Below are positions 24,908 to 36,540 of a DNA stretch of 64,000 nucleotides, piece by piece. The stretch is from Alisma plantago-aquatica (taxonomy: Eukaryota > Streptophyta > Magnoliopsida > Alismatales > Alismataceae). Within the stretch, counting starts at the first letter, position 1; each line of letters opens with the position of its first letter. The stretch is from contig OY856411.1 in NCBI GenBank assembly GCA_963693085.1, positions 72,150,001-72,214,000 on the forward strand, given 5' to 3'. A model generated the notes under the pieces. That model searched no databases, was not told the origin of the DNA, and saw only the letters and a list, made by a program, of their open reading frames with translations. The translations under genes and the position numbers were made by a program.

Positions 24908-24944
24908 AACTCCCCTAAGCTTAAACATTGCTCGTCCTCGAGCA
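24908..24944 (-). other. Element 2 polypurine tract with upstream AGGA-loop hairpin
   Basis: In element orientation: TGCTCG-AGGA-CGAGCA (a 6-bp perfect stem, 24929-24944), then TGTTTAAGCTTAGGGGAGTT abutting the LTR. Second-strand DNA synthesis would prime at the purine tract. The same hairpin plus AAGCTTGGGG occurs twice in element 3. Confidence 0.85.
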
Positions 24945-24945
24945 G

Positions 24946-26518
24946 CAGAACTATAGAATAAAATTGCGAGGGTCAACTAAAGAATAGATTATCACAATAG
25001 ACCTTGCCATATGATCCCTACCAGACATTCACATTTCAGCCCTCACTAACCACAGAATGATAACTACCCTCAAGGAGACAATGATCATCCATAAGAGATG
25101 TCTACCCCAAGATTGATGAACACTATCACATAAGGCAGTTAACATAATAAAATCCTCCGGTTTAGGCTTGGTGAATCTTTGTGATCTTCTATCTACGTTT
25201 CTCATTTCCTAAGTACCATCTAAATGGAAGCAGCTCTCCTAATATTAATGAGTGAGGAGATAATCACGGTGGCCTACCAATTCGAGCAACGGGTGGATGG
25301 AATAGGTGGTTGTGCAAGAAATGGAAGCATAATACAGTTTTAACATGGACAAATAACAATAATGACCTAAATGATGCATATGAAATTGAAAATGACCTAA
25401 TGCCTACATTTTGGGTGGAATGATGCATGTTCCTACTATCCCATCTCATGCGAGATAGAATATCTACAAACTACCTTATGTGCTTATTCTCCTTATTATA
25501 CGGGTGAGACAAGCTCTTTTCTCCCTCTACAATCAGCCTTGTTTTTTTTTCTGTTCTTCTTTTTTCCAAGCCCTTCTTTCTCTCAAATTGGCTAATGCAA
25601 AATGTACAATATTTTTCAAAAACAATTTGGGCTTATTTTCACTTAATTGTTATCCTTGAGGCATTACAACTTAATTCCAAAGAGTATAGAGCAAGTTACC
25701 TGCTTCTCTTATTTTTTCAGAAGAAATATGGCACATACTGTCCTATATGTGCAAAGATATGTCAAAATGCAACTACATGAGATCAGTTATGCAACTGTGA
25801 TGACATGCACTCAATAATGTGTGCATGCATGATTCATCTACAATTTTTTTCATTTTCCATTTTTTAATGCAAAAGCGAACTAAAATGCAATCCTACCTAA
25901 ATGATATGCAATCAAAAGATGAAAATCGTAATGTGCTTCCATTTCTTATGGTGGAGTGTGAAAACAATGACATGGATAGATCACAAGATTAACTACCCAA
26001 ACCATTGGAAAATATTATATGTCCCTCCTTATTGACCTATGTAACAATTAAGAGGTTTCCCTCTCTTATTTCAGATTAAGGTCTCATTACCATTTGGTCA
26101 GTTTAGGCTCAACGTCCAATTCCGTCCACTTTTCTTGAATCATAGGCATGTACAGTTGTGATCTTATGTTTTAAATTTGACCAACCCAATTATTTCCATT
26201 AGCCATAAGCTCAAATTCAAACAAAGCAAGCTCACAATTTTATTAAAAAATTTCAAATTGACCCCTAACTCCCATTTGACAAACAAAGAGATGACACATT
26301 TGCATAAACATCCATGATTACACTAGGTAGAATGTGGATCCTAAAAACTAAGAAAATTACTAGAACAATAGAAAAGGCAATAAATGATAAAAACTAAAAA
26401 TAAAAGATAGAAAAAGATAGAAGTTGTTCCATCTCCCCCCTAAGCTTGAATTCGACTATGGCCTCATAGTCAAAAACAATCTTAAAAGGTGGAACAGTGA
26501 TACCAATCATTGTTCAGG
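24946..26518 (-). other. Non-coding 3' interior of element 2
   Basis: AT-rich interior between the second frame and the hairpin/PPT. Frames are short and lack recognisable motifs; 25264-25449 and 25595-25780 look incidental. A T-rich run lies around 25542-25565. I see no env-like or pol-like sequence. Confidence 0.5.
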
Positions 26519-28291
26519 TCATGGCGGGTACTGCGGGGCGGTTGGATCCCATGATGGAAACTGCCCCTGGAAATTTGGATCATACGGGGGCATGGGTGGA
26601 GGTTGAGGATATCCCCCAAAGTAGTTCTAGATCCAATAATTATCATAGAACGGCTGTTGTTGCTGCTCGATCCTTCCCAACCGATCATAGACCTATTGTT
26701 GATTGGTGAACAACTAACGCTCGTTCTCAAAGATAGCTTGCTGATTAACATAGAGCTGATTTGTAGTCTCCTGAATATCAGCAAATGACGTAGTGTGCCA
26801 TTGTTGCGTCTGCTGGATCTCCTACAGCATAGAATACATTCCCTGCATAGAATAAGCATCCTCTCCTTGTTGAGAGGGCTGAGGTGGCAGAGGCTGCGAA
26901 GATGATGATGCACCCGAGTGGAAGTGGGGACGCTTTTGTAGTGCCACTCGTGAATGAAGAGGAGTGAAGGCCTCCTCTTCCTCTTCTTTCTCATCGTTGT
27001 CGACATTGTCGTCGGTGTTACCATCGTCTTTTTCATCATTGGAGTCGTCAATGGCTATGATGGGCCACCAAAAGTGTTGAGCTTCCTGGATGTTGAAGAC
27101 AGGATCTGGAAGCGCACACTCCTGGTACTCCTAGTTGACATGACATTGTGCATAGGCCCCGCCATCACGGAGCATAAGAAGGTTGGAGCGGTGTAAGTGA
27201 TGCAGATTTACTTTATTCCTATTGAACAACGGAGTGAGTTGGGAAAAATCCAACCAAAGGTAGAGAGCAAGCAGTGTGATAAGCCCCCCAAAGTGGATTG
27301 GAGCTTTTCTTGTACTCCTCCGCACGACCAACACACGCGTCAAGAAAAACGCGCCCTAATTACACTCTTCTCACTTTAACAACTTATACAAAAAGAATAA
27401 GTCTGTCTCTTGAAATTTACTAAGAGAAAGGTCATTTCGAGCAAAGAGCGTAGTGCACAACATGCGATGTAGAATCCGCACAAAGGGATGCTCGAAATCG
27501 GCAACAACTGCATTATGATAGCTGACGGGCTTGCTTGGAGGCGCGGTCACCAGCTGGGCGAAGATCTCATCATAATCCGTCTGGTTTTCTGGCCTCCTGT
27601 GTTGATTCGGAGAATGGTACCAGTTGTAAATTGAATTGAACTGCTGGAGGGTGCGATTATAATTGTTGTTGTAGAGCCAGAAAGAAATGCGGCCCTTGAT
27701 CCATTCCCGATCAGTGGCGATGAGGTCGTTAGGCACAATGCATATACCCAACGATGCCATAAATTCTGCCACCATTTGTTTATATGTCGGCCACTCGCAG
27801 AAGAAAGGGTGGCCCTCTGCATGGAACTAGACCTCATCAGACCTCTTGGTCATATGCTTCGCTTGCCCTTGAAGGACATAAGAGAGATTGGCCTCGAACC
27901 CAAGGTCACGGATCATGGTCCGATCGATGTATCGGGTTGGCTTGATTTTCTGCTTGAGCAACTCCTCGTATATCTTCCGTACTTCCGCCGAAGGATGAAC
28001 AATCCTCGGATGAGGAATCGATCTGGGTGGTGGAGGAACAAACGTCGGAATCTCCATCGGGGCCACCCTTGAAGAAGAAGCTCCTTCCATCCGCACCATC
28101 AACATAGAGAGAGAGGGGAATAAGAAATAGAGCTCGGTGAAGGTCGGAGAAGACGATCTCCACTCGATGCAGAGCTCGGTGAAAATATCCTGATCCTTGG
28201 ATGCTCGATGAAGGCCTCCGGTCGCATAGTGATGCTCAATGCACAAGTGGAAGGAAGAAACTCCAAAGGTGTGAAGAGATTGGAGAAACAA
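26519..28291 (-). pseudogene. Element 2 second frame: Athila-ORF1-like protein
   Basis: One frame of 591 codons with eight internal stops (seven TAG, one TGA) and no frameshift. The likely start is at or after MEGASSSRVAPMEIPTF (~28088). The recognisable core runs VRKIYEELLKQKIKPTRYID, then RDLGFEANLSYVL, ATDREWIKGRISFWLYNN, and NRTLQQFNSIYNWYHSP. This matches my recollection of the plant-transposon domain found in Athila ORF1-like proteins and many gypsy-derived ORFs, whose function is unknown. The C-terminus is acidic, then Gln/Pro/Tyr-rich (DRLGRIEQQQQPFYDNYW, GGYPQPPPMPPYDP). Several TAGs fall inside Gln-rich runs, as expected from CAG to TAG. The domain assignment is from memory, not a search. 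Confidence 0.65.
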
Positions 28292-28330
28292 CCCTTCCTT
28301 TTATAATTAAACCCGTCGTTGTTGTTGCTC

Positions 28331-28897
28331 TATCGATACCATCAACGGGGGTGTCGATGGTATCGACACCTGTAGCACAATTTGTGTCTTCGCTAGTATC
28401 AACGGTTGTCGATTGCTTGATGTGGGGGCCCAGATCGATGACGTGTCGATACTATCGAAACAGGTCGATGGTATCGACCCATCCCACAGATCAACTTCCT
28501 TGATTTAGCAGCCACTGTTGATTTCTTCTCACGGATCGGTGACGTGTCACGTCGATACCAACGACGGGAGTCGATGGTATCGACTCTTCATGGATCAATT
28601 ACCCTCGTGAGGCCCGGGCACCACTTCCTTGTTGTTGCTGTGTCGATACCATCGATGCGGCCGTCGATGATATCAACTTCACTGAGACAAAATCTTCTAT
28701 AAATCTTCAGGGATCTCACGAGTATCGACATCCTAGTCGATACTATCGACCCTGAGCTATCTTTTTTCTTTGGCGTTACTAATGGTAGGTCGATACCATC
28801 GACGCGGCCGTCGATGGTATCGACTCAAAAAATTTCCTACAACCGCTTCCATGTACCCATGTCGCTACCATCGACGTCGTGGTCGATGGTATCGACT
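28331..28897. repeat. Internal palindrome array upstream of the second frame of element 2
   Basis: Eight units lie near 28331-28368, 28391-28416 (degenerate), 28444-28479, 28551-28585, 28641-28678, 28721-28750, 28789-28825 and 28861-28897, spaced ~50-100 bp. The best copies read GTCGATACCATCGACG..GGCCGTCGATGGTATCGAC. Motif and geometry match the LTR arrays. The array ends ~40 bp before the longest possible start of the second frame, so an internal promoter or enhancer is a reasonable guess. Confidence 0.9.
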
Positions 28898-29083
28898 CTG
28901 ACTCAGTCTTGTACACTGAACAAATGATTAAGGTATCATGTTTACACTAAAAACAAAATTAACTAGACTAACATGCAAATGTGAAAGAAAATGGAAGAAC
29001 TACATTTTAAAACTACCGATGGTTGGGTTGCCTCCCAACAAGTGCCCTACTTTAACGTCATAGGCTAGACAAAATTGAGCTCA
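28898..29083 (-). other. Junction segment of element 2 with the GGGAGGCAACCC motif
   Basis: Just after the gag-protease stop (element orientation) comes CACTTGTTGGGAGGCAACCC (29026-29045), a string I remember as recurrent downstream of pol in Athila/Tat-type elements. Finding it after protease suggests RT to INT were lost between protease and this point, or never belonged to this derivative. Confidence 0.4.
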
Positions 29084-31408
29084 TCAGCTTGGAGCATCAG
29101 AGAGTGTTCCTAGGGGATCACTCGATAGTTTAAACTCAACTCTATCCTGTCCAATCCCTAATGTCAAGGTACCTCTCCCGATAGCAGTGATAACATTAGT
29201 CGTCGCTTGAAACGGCCTACCCAGTAGAATCTCACAACCCTTTAGTTGCGGCATGTCCATGACAATGAAATCCACCGGAAAGATAAACCTGTCGACTTTG
29301 ACAAGTACATCCTCACATACTCTGTATGGCTTCACAATAGACCCATCGGCCAACTCAATAATCATGGAAAATTTCTTTAGTGTCTTGAATCCAAGCTTTT
29401 GGAACATGGATAATGGCATAAAATTTATACTAGTGCATGAATTGCACTGTGCATATGAAAAGTTATGGCCGCCAATTGAGCACGGTATGTAGAATCTCCC
29501 CGGGTCTTTCATCTTCTTTGGTAAACTCCCATGGATAAGTGAACTCACCATCCCATTCACAACACAAAAGTCAGTGTCTTTTATCCACCTTTTCTTGGTG
29601 ATGATGTCCTTGATAAACCTTCCATATACTGGAATTTGTTCTATCATTTCCACTAACAAAATATTAATATGGATCTTCCTAAACATCTCCAAGAATTTCT
29701 TGTAATGTCTATGCTCTTTCTTCGGCCTTGGACTATCCGAAAAAGACACAATTGACTCCTTTAGATGCTTGTGAGGTGGCACATATGGGCTATTCGGGGT
29801 CTCCTCCCCTAAGCTTGCTTTGCTGTCATCCTCTGGCGTAGGATTCAACACATCAGTCACAGTTGGTGTGACTCGTGGTTGCTCATCCTTCTTGGAAGTT
29901 GTGACTTCAGTATGTAATGTCACCTTTACCTGCTCCTCCTTCCTAGAGGTGGGCCCTACTGTGATTGGTTTTTGGGTGGATTTTCTAAATGGGAAATATC
30001 TACCAGGTAGTCCATATAAGCTACGGGGGTATGACACCCTAGGCTTAGCCTCCGTTTCAAAATGCATTTTACCCTTTTCATGGACCTCTTCCACCGGTGG
30101 CTCTGTCTCCTTAATCACAGATATATATTTCACTTGATGATGTACTTGAGTAGGCTCTGCATTACCAGCCAGTCTTTGTTGATTTGCATGCTTCATGGCC
30201 GTTACTTCATTGGTGATTTGAGTCACTGTCGTCTCTAGTGTCCTCATCTACGCTCCATGACTTTGTAATGTCAGCCCAAATTTAGTCAAAATCTCACCCT
30301 GGGACTGTAACTACTTACTGAACATATTCATCATCTCTTGATTTTTTTTCACTACCTGGATGATCAATTTGGTGCTTTTATCATCCACAGCAGCCTGTGG
30401 TTTTGCATCCGGATCTTGCAGGAAGTTGTTTGGATCCTTCCATGAGAATTTGTTGTCCTTCCTCTATGCGTAATCATTATTCCTAAAGCCCTGTTGTTGC
30501 ATAAATTTGACTTGGGCCTCCTCGTCGGATTCTTCTTCTTTCTCCACAAGCTTCTTGGCTATGAGATCTAATTTTTCATTCAGCTCCTTGATGGCCTTTG
30601 ACTCACCTGCAACTCGAACATGTTCGGGTGCATCTCTATCACCCCTCGACTGCTTTTTGGCCATATTCTTCAAAATCTACCAACACCTAGCACCAGTGTT
30701 GTTCAAGAAGAACCCCGCACCTTTTGAATCCAGGTTACTTCTATCATGCTCAAAAAGAGAAAAATAGAACATCTTAACCTGTTTCTCCTTGTCCAACCCA
30801 TGGTGTGGGCACCTCCTCAGCATTATTTGGAAGCGCTTCCATGTCTCAAAATATGTTTCACCTGCTTTCTGACTGAAGTTGTGGATCTTTCGTACAAGAT
30901 CATTAGTCTTCTCAGGCGGAAAGAATCTCTCAAAGAACACTTTGACCATATGATCCCACGACTCCACATACTCGTCGTCCAAGTTATGCAGCCATTCTCA
31001 GACATTTCTCGCTAGTGAGCTAGGAAATAATTTCAAATAGAGCGTCTCTTGTGGGAACCTGTCGATTTTGATCATATCACAGTTCTCTACGAACTGGCTA
31101 ATGTGAGTCACTGGATCTTCATTTTTAAGCCCGTGAAATGCATTTGATTTGACCAAATTTATTAGGCCTGGATCGATCTTATAATTGGGAATATTGATAG
31201 CCTGCCTCTTGATCGGCCCTTTCGATGCAGATGCAGAAGACGCCTTGATCTTCTCCCAGATTGTCTGTTCCTCAGCCATAGCTTCTGGTTCAGAGTCTGA
31301 ATCTATATCCTTAGGTTGATCTTGAATGTTGTTCTCCTCGTCGTCTGATCCCCAGAACGGGACCTCTCGTGATGGATGTGCGTAGTCTGTACTACGCGTC
31401 TTCACCAT
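29084..31408 (-). pseudogene. Element 2 gag-protease frame with inactive protease
   Basis: A single 775-codon frame (start MVKTRSTDYAHPSREVPFWG) with five internal stops: TGA at 30998-31000 and TAG at 30677-30679, 30464-30466, 30311-30313 and 30248-30250. There are no frameshifts. Gag shows as NAFHGLKNEDPVTHISQFVE, LKLFPSSLARNV, FFERFFPPEKTNDLVRKI and GETYFETWKRFQIMLRRCP. A coiled-coil-like AIKELNEKLDLIAKKLVEKE follows. The protease domain is FYIPCSIGGHNF..CTSINFMPLSMFQKLG..VDFIVMDMPQLKGCEILLGRPF. Where relatives have a D-L-G-A-S-I-N active site, this reads N-S-C-T-S-I-N, so the catalytic Asp and Gly are gone. No zinc knuckle was seen. Confidence 0.88.
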
Positions 31409-31563
31409 GCACTGGTACCTGCAAGTTAATAAATTTGATTCAGTACAGTGCTAGACGGTTACCAAATATGAAAGATGAATTATGAATTTCACAAATAAAA
31501 ATAATAATAAAAAGTGGCCTAGAGTGGCCGCTTGCAGCACTCGTAGTGCCGACAGTTGTCGTG

Positions 31564-31581
31564 TCCCCGGTAACGGCGCCA
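31564..31581 (-). other. Element 2 primer-binding site (tRNA-Asp)
   Basis: On the minus strand it reads TGGCGCCGTTACCGGGGA, 6 nt inside the LTR. It matches the complement of the plant tRNA-Asp 3' end (TGGCGCCGTTGCCGGGGA) at 17 of 18 positions. Confidence 0.93.
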
Positions 31582-31587
31582 AAAACT

Positions 31588-33196
31588 TGACACGATTTTA
31601 CCGTACGTATAACGCAAGTGTACGCGTCAGAGTAGGCCATTGTGAGGTCCGAGTCGAACACAGGGACACTGAACTATCGGTAGACTACTACTAACTACTC
31701 GCGATCAGCTAGACCAATTAATAGGTTTAAGCGTTGATTGAAAAATAAAAGAAAATAAAAGAAAACAAAGCAATCGATTAAATGTTTAGTTTAATCAAAT
31801 TAGATAGGAATCTTTAGGATTGTGGTTTCACCGTGGGTTCTCGTTGTATTTATTTCTATATAGTTAATCACACTCGTCTCTCATTCCGGGTAGTGGCATG
31901 TAGTCAGAATTGTTCACTTTCGTGATATAATTCACTACCTAAATCTAGGTCAGTTCCACAGTCGTAGTAACCTATACCCTAAACTAGGTGCATGTAGACC
32001 AAACTCTGGGTTTCCACCATTAAATGTACATCACCTTGTTCAAGGGATTTATTAATTAATGTGATCATCGTCTCTTTTCAACCGTTAATTCTTCTTTCAA
32101 AGTAATTAAAGGTATTATATTATCATTAGGGTGATCAATCATAATGATATTATGGAGAAAATGAAATCATACCACGAATTTAAGAGACAAAATATGAATT
32201 ACTATGATAACAATGTCATACAACGATTACCCAGGCTACTCCTGGTCCTAAAGACAAAGGAGATTAGCCCCGCACGTTCATCTCAAAGCAAGACATGATG
32301 GAAGAAAGGGAAAACATGGAGAAAATGTGGATGAAGTGATGTAAACCCCTGAACGGAGAAGATCCAAGCATTCTTCGACGTAGAGTGCACAATCTACAAC
32401 CTTCCGACGGTGGAAAACATCTTCTTCAGCTCTCGGAACGGTCGGGGCATGCTTTTGGGCTTCGTTCTCCTCTCCACACCTCCTCGGGACTTGTGCATCA
32501 GCTAATGACGTGATAGATAGCTCCTGGCCGTCATCATTAGGTATAAACACCAAATTAGATCGTTGAAATATCCCCAATGTAGGATTCGGGCCGATCTAGA
32601 ATAAAAACTAATTTGACGGCGTCGATACCATCGACGCGGTTCGATGGTATCGACCCCTCATGATATCTGCAAGTTTTCTTTGTTCTCTGACGCTCCGCCT
32701 TATGCAGACTCGATACCATCGACTGGGGTCGATGGTATCGACATCTTTAGGCGTCGTTTTTGTCACCATTCTGACGTTGAAGCTATGTAATGTCGATAGT
32801 ATCGACTTTTGTGTCGATAGTATCGACAGGTTGATTGTTGGCTCGCTGAAGGTATCTCGATACCATCGACTTCAATGTCAATAGTATCGACTCATCTTGG
32901 CTCCTTACGGCTGTCTCACTCTGACTGTGTCGATACCATCGACACAGGTCGATGGTATCGACAACTGTGCATACTCGTTTTTTCTTGAAATTGCAAGACA
33001 AAACCAAATCAGCTAAGCTAAAACCCATTATTATAATCGTTTATACTCACAAAGATAAAATATGAGAGATTTGATACATAATGAGATTATAGACTAAAGT
33101 AAGTGAATTATGTGATACTAACCAAAAAAGTGACTAATAAAAACATAAAATGCATGTAAAAAAAGTCTATAAATGCGACTCAAAATCATCACATCA
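31588..33196 (-). repeat. Element 2, 5' LTR (right copy)
   Basis: Plus-strand ends are TGACACGATTTT and CACATCA (1609 bp). It is highly similar to 23293-24907. A TATA-like CTATATAGAAATA lies on the minus strand near 31850-31863, with the CCCTGTGTTCGA motif downstream at ~31655-31665, a sensible U3/R/U5 order. Confidence 0.92.
32621..32962. repeat. Palindrome array in the element 2 5' LTR (U3)
   Basis: The same five units as in the left LTR, less eroded here: most halves keep GTCGATACCATCGAC or GTCGATGGTATCGAC exactly. They lie ~235-575 bp from the LTR 5' end, upstream of the TATA-like site. Confidence 0.92.
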
Positions 33197-33201
33197 ACCA
33201 T
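33197..33201. repeat. Target-site duplication of element 2, right copy (ACCAT)
   Basis: ACCAT, identical to 23288-23292. Confidence 0.92.
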
Positions 33202-36200
33202 GAGTTCTACTCTTCCCTAGTTACCATTGTAAAAATAGTGGGATGTTTGGCACAATGTGTTGATTTGTTCCCCAAACATGATCAACTATGAAACAATATG
33301 GAAGAATATATAAACCAACAATAGCAAAAAGACAACGATGAATGTGAGCAGCAAATTAGTAAATATTTATGATCATTTTTGTTAAGATTTTGCTAATGGT
33401 ATAACCTTAAAAAATAGAATTTAAGTATCAGTGTCTAAGGGGTATGTTTATTTCATGCACCCATCATGTTAACAAAGTATGCATGCATTAGTTTTGCTCC
33501 CTCTTTGTATCAAAAATTGACAATATTAGTAAGAAGACTCAGTTAAGGTTGTTATACAATGATCTTCATAATTTCCTATGTTCTATCATACCTATAATGT
33601 GCCCCACATATCTTATTTATGAAAGATATACTTGAGACCTATTTCTGTGACAAAGTGTGATAAAATTTGTGAGTCGGTCCTTACATTGGGTTTCTGCCAC
33701 AAATATTTGTGGTAATCCATGTGTGTCAAGTGGTTTGGAAGCTTATGATCCATGAAAGATGAGATTGATTTTGATAGGAACCCACACTACATGAGATGAT
33801 TTAAGCATGATTGGTGGTGGATATTTTGGTGGTTAGGGTCATTTGATATAGTTGGATTTATGAGTTGAAGGTTAGGTTCCCACATGATTCTATGGTGGTT
33901 TCATATAAAAAAGGAATTCTATAATGGGTACATAATAGATAGATAACCACCTTTGATTAGAGATTTCTCATTATAGGAATTGTTGTTGAGTTCAAGACTA
34001 TGATCATCATCATATATGACACTAGAATGATACCAAAAAATCTCATGGGATGATGACTGACTATCGTTATTTGGAATTATTTTGGATATTAGATCTTATG
34101 TTTTATAAAACTCTTATAGTATGTTGGATTTATTAAGCATTCTTAGAAATTTATTGTTACATCTTGTTGCCCACAAGATGTATCTCATGGACTAAAGAGG
34201 TTATTAGTGTGTTTTTTTAGTTCAATGTGACTTATAATGCCTTATGATGATAGTTAGGTAACTAAGGTTTCACTTGTTTCTCTTAGCTAAATTTATTCTA
34301 ACTTATCATATTTAGATGTCTTGATTTGATTCACTTTCTTTTTAATAATGATCATGTTTATGAAAACTAATCAATATTCACCTTGAGAATCTAAATGTAG
34401 ACAATCTTGAAATTTGTGTAAACCAATGAATGGGGTGTGAGCAACCCATCTTTGTTCAATATTGGCTTGTTCCTATAGCACATGTTCAAGTGATTTTCAT
34501 CCAACACTCATTCATTGGATTTGATACACTTCTATATACCATCTAAGGTAGTAAACATAAACCCACTCTTGGTCAGTATTAACTTTCCCCCTAGTCAAAC
34601 CCAAACAACCAATTGCATCTAAGCATCTCTTGTTGGTGTCACTCAAGACCATCAAACCATATTACAACTACTTGTATGTTGGTTTACTCTAGGTCAATAT
34701 GGACTAGTGTCCATGTTATCCCCTTTCATGTGTCCAGATTAAGCACAAAGTGTTGCAAACTCATGATTATTATCTCACTTAATACATCGTCAACATTCTC
34801 GTTGGTTTTTAAGCTTCCTTTGATGTTTTATTCCCTTACACTGGATTTCCATTGAGTTGACCTCTCATACATTTTCAACAATTCCAAACTTGTGAATATG
34901 TCATTTCTCACCATGTACCAACTTATTTCCTTATTTAGATTTGCATATTGTAATGTGCAAGTCACCTTCATTATATGCTTCATTTTGTGATTCTTCTCTA
35001 CTTCTCAATGTTGGTGTCTCTATATAACAATCTTATAAGAATGTATTTTAGATTTCACAAACATTTCTTATATTCAAAAGCTTATTTTTTAAACCTTTAT
35101 TAGTGTGTGTACCTTTTTTGGTTCACTTTTTAATCATTATATGCCTTACCATTAGGTTAATATTAAGTTTTTTCTTTACGTCCAATATCACATGAACACT
35201 CATTATCTAATTCATGAATGTCAAGTCAGCATAGTTAGTTCAAATTCAAATACTTTCTAATATTATACTCATTGATCAAGAAACATTATTTTATCATGCG
35301 TTCCTAACCTACAATCAATCAAGAGTTAATACAACAAAAGTGGCACCCCATTAGCCAGACTAGGATGTCACAGTAGTTATGAAGGTAAAAGAAAACAATA
35401 AGGAGATACTCACCCTTAAAAAAGTCTCAACCAACATGAAATAATAAAACATTATACACTGTATTCCTACTTTCCTTTCATATTATCATGTGGATAGGAA
35501 TAATCATCATGGCTAACCAGTAATTACTAAGGTATAGATAAGTACATAAAATATTAAATATACTTATTAGATATATAAATAAATAATAACTTGTGTTTTT
35601 ACTTCACTTCACATTAAGTGATAGAAAGAGAGTTATCATGTGCTTTCTATTTCTATTAAATAAATTCTAACTTTTATTATACTATAATATACAATCACTA
35701 TTGTATCTATGGGTTTCACTCTCTTATTCATCCATTCAATTAAAACCTTTACAAGTTATTTAGGGAGGTATGAAATGTATAGATGATATAGGTCCATTAA
35801 GCATTCAGATACTCCATAATTGACAACACTAATCCCTAATTGTTTCACTTATGATTTTGACATTCAAGCATATTGGTCCATGCAAACTCAACGTGCAATA
35901 CTAATTTTTAAAGACCCATTCCCAAAAAATTCTTATATTAAAATATTAGGGTCTTGATACTACAATCTTACCAATTTGATCATATGCCTTGTAATTTTCT
36001 TTGAAAAAATGGAGCTACATTTATACATAACTTGTCTCAAAGATTTTCTAATAATTCAACAACACTTACATATGCATTGCATCATCCCGTTCAACATTAG
36101 TATATCATTGAAAAACACAAATGATCTTATACAATATATAGACTCTGGAAAAACAAAATAAAGTTCATCATATAACTAATTACAACTCTTTTAAAAAACT

Positions 36201-36540
36201 CAAGGACCTAGAGTAGGTAAGGACCACAAACTCAGTAAAGCACCACTTTTACTAGAATTTACAGTTAGACTCTTCAAGAAGTAGTTGTTTCACATTAATC
36301 TCATAGCAAACCTAAAAAGAATGTTAGTATAGGGGTGAACTACCAACTGAGTGTTTAAGGATATTCATTCTATGGGACAACCGCTATCTAAATATAGAAC
36401 TTCTGTTATTACTAGAAGGGAAATAACCAGGTAACCAATTGAATAGACTCATATGAAGAAGTAATAACATTAAGAAAGCTAATAACTATGAAAAAATAAC
36501 TGAAATGTGACAACTTAGATTTTTAATCCATCTATTATAA
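33202..36540. other. Decayed, mostly non-coding DNA with an LTR-like edge
   Basis: AT-rich, with no coding frame I trust. GGATGTCACA ending at 35372 is the mirror of a TGTGACATCC LTR start, suggesting a minus-strand LTR edge there. A patch at ~36300-36350 (CCTAAAAAGAATG..GGGGTGAAC) looks like the CCTAAAAAGG..GGGTGAGAC block of element 1's LTR. Both are weak, unpaired hints of old chromovirus LTRs. Confidence 0.3.

Larger units (their letters stand above)
23293..33196 (-). mobile_element. Element 2: tRNA-Asp-primed Athila/Tat-like element lacking RT and integrase
   Basis: A 9.9 kb minus-strand element with 1.61 kb LTRs, an ACCAT duplication, a tRNA-Asp PBS, and the purine tract AGCTTAGGGGAGTT at the other end. 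In element order it carries gag-protease (31408-29084), a palindrome array (28897-28331), a second frame similar to Athila ORF1-like domains (28291-26519), a non-coding 3' tail, and an AGGA-loop hairpin next to the PPT. I found no RT, RNase H or integrase motif in any frame, so it would depend on an autonomous relative. Both frames are interrupted only by in-frame stops. Lineage is inferred from PBS, Gag and protease style and from the CCCTGTGTTCGA motif near the LTR 3' end that it shares with element 3. Confidence 0.9.

Noticed and set aside
28331..28897. CRISPR-like array
   Set aside because: Units are inverted repeats with uneven spacing and variable bodies in a plant retrotransposon, without direct identical repeats or cas genes.
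29253..30137. Plus-strand frames over 29.2-30.1 kb
   Set aside because: They are antisense shadows of the gag-protease frame of element 2.
35361..35372. Complete minus-strand LTR element ending at 35372
   Set aside because: The TGTGACATCC-like edge has no partner, PBS or TSD in the window, so only a weak LTR hint is reported.
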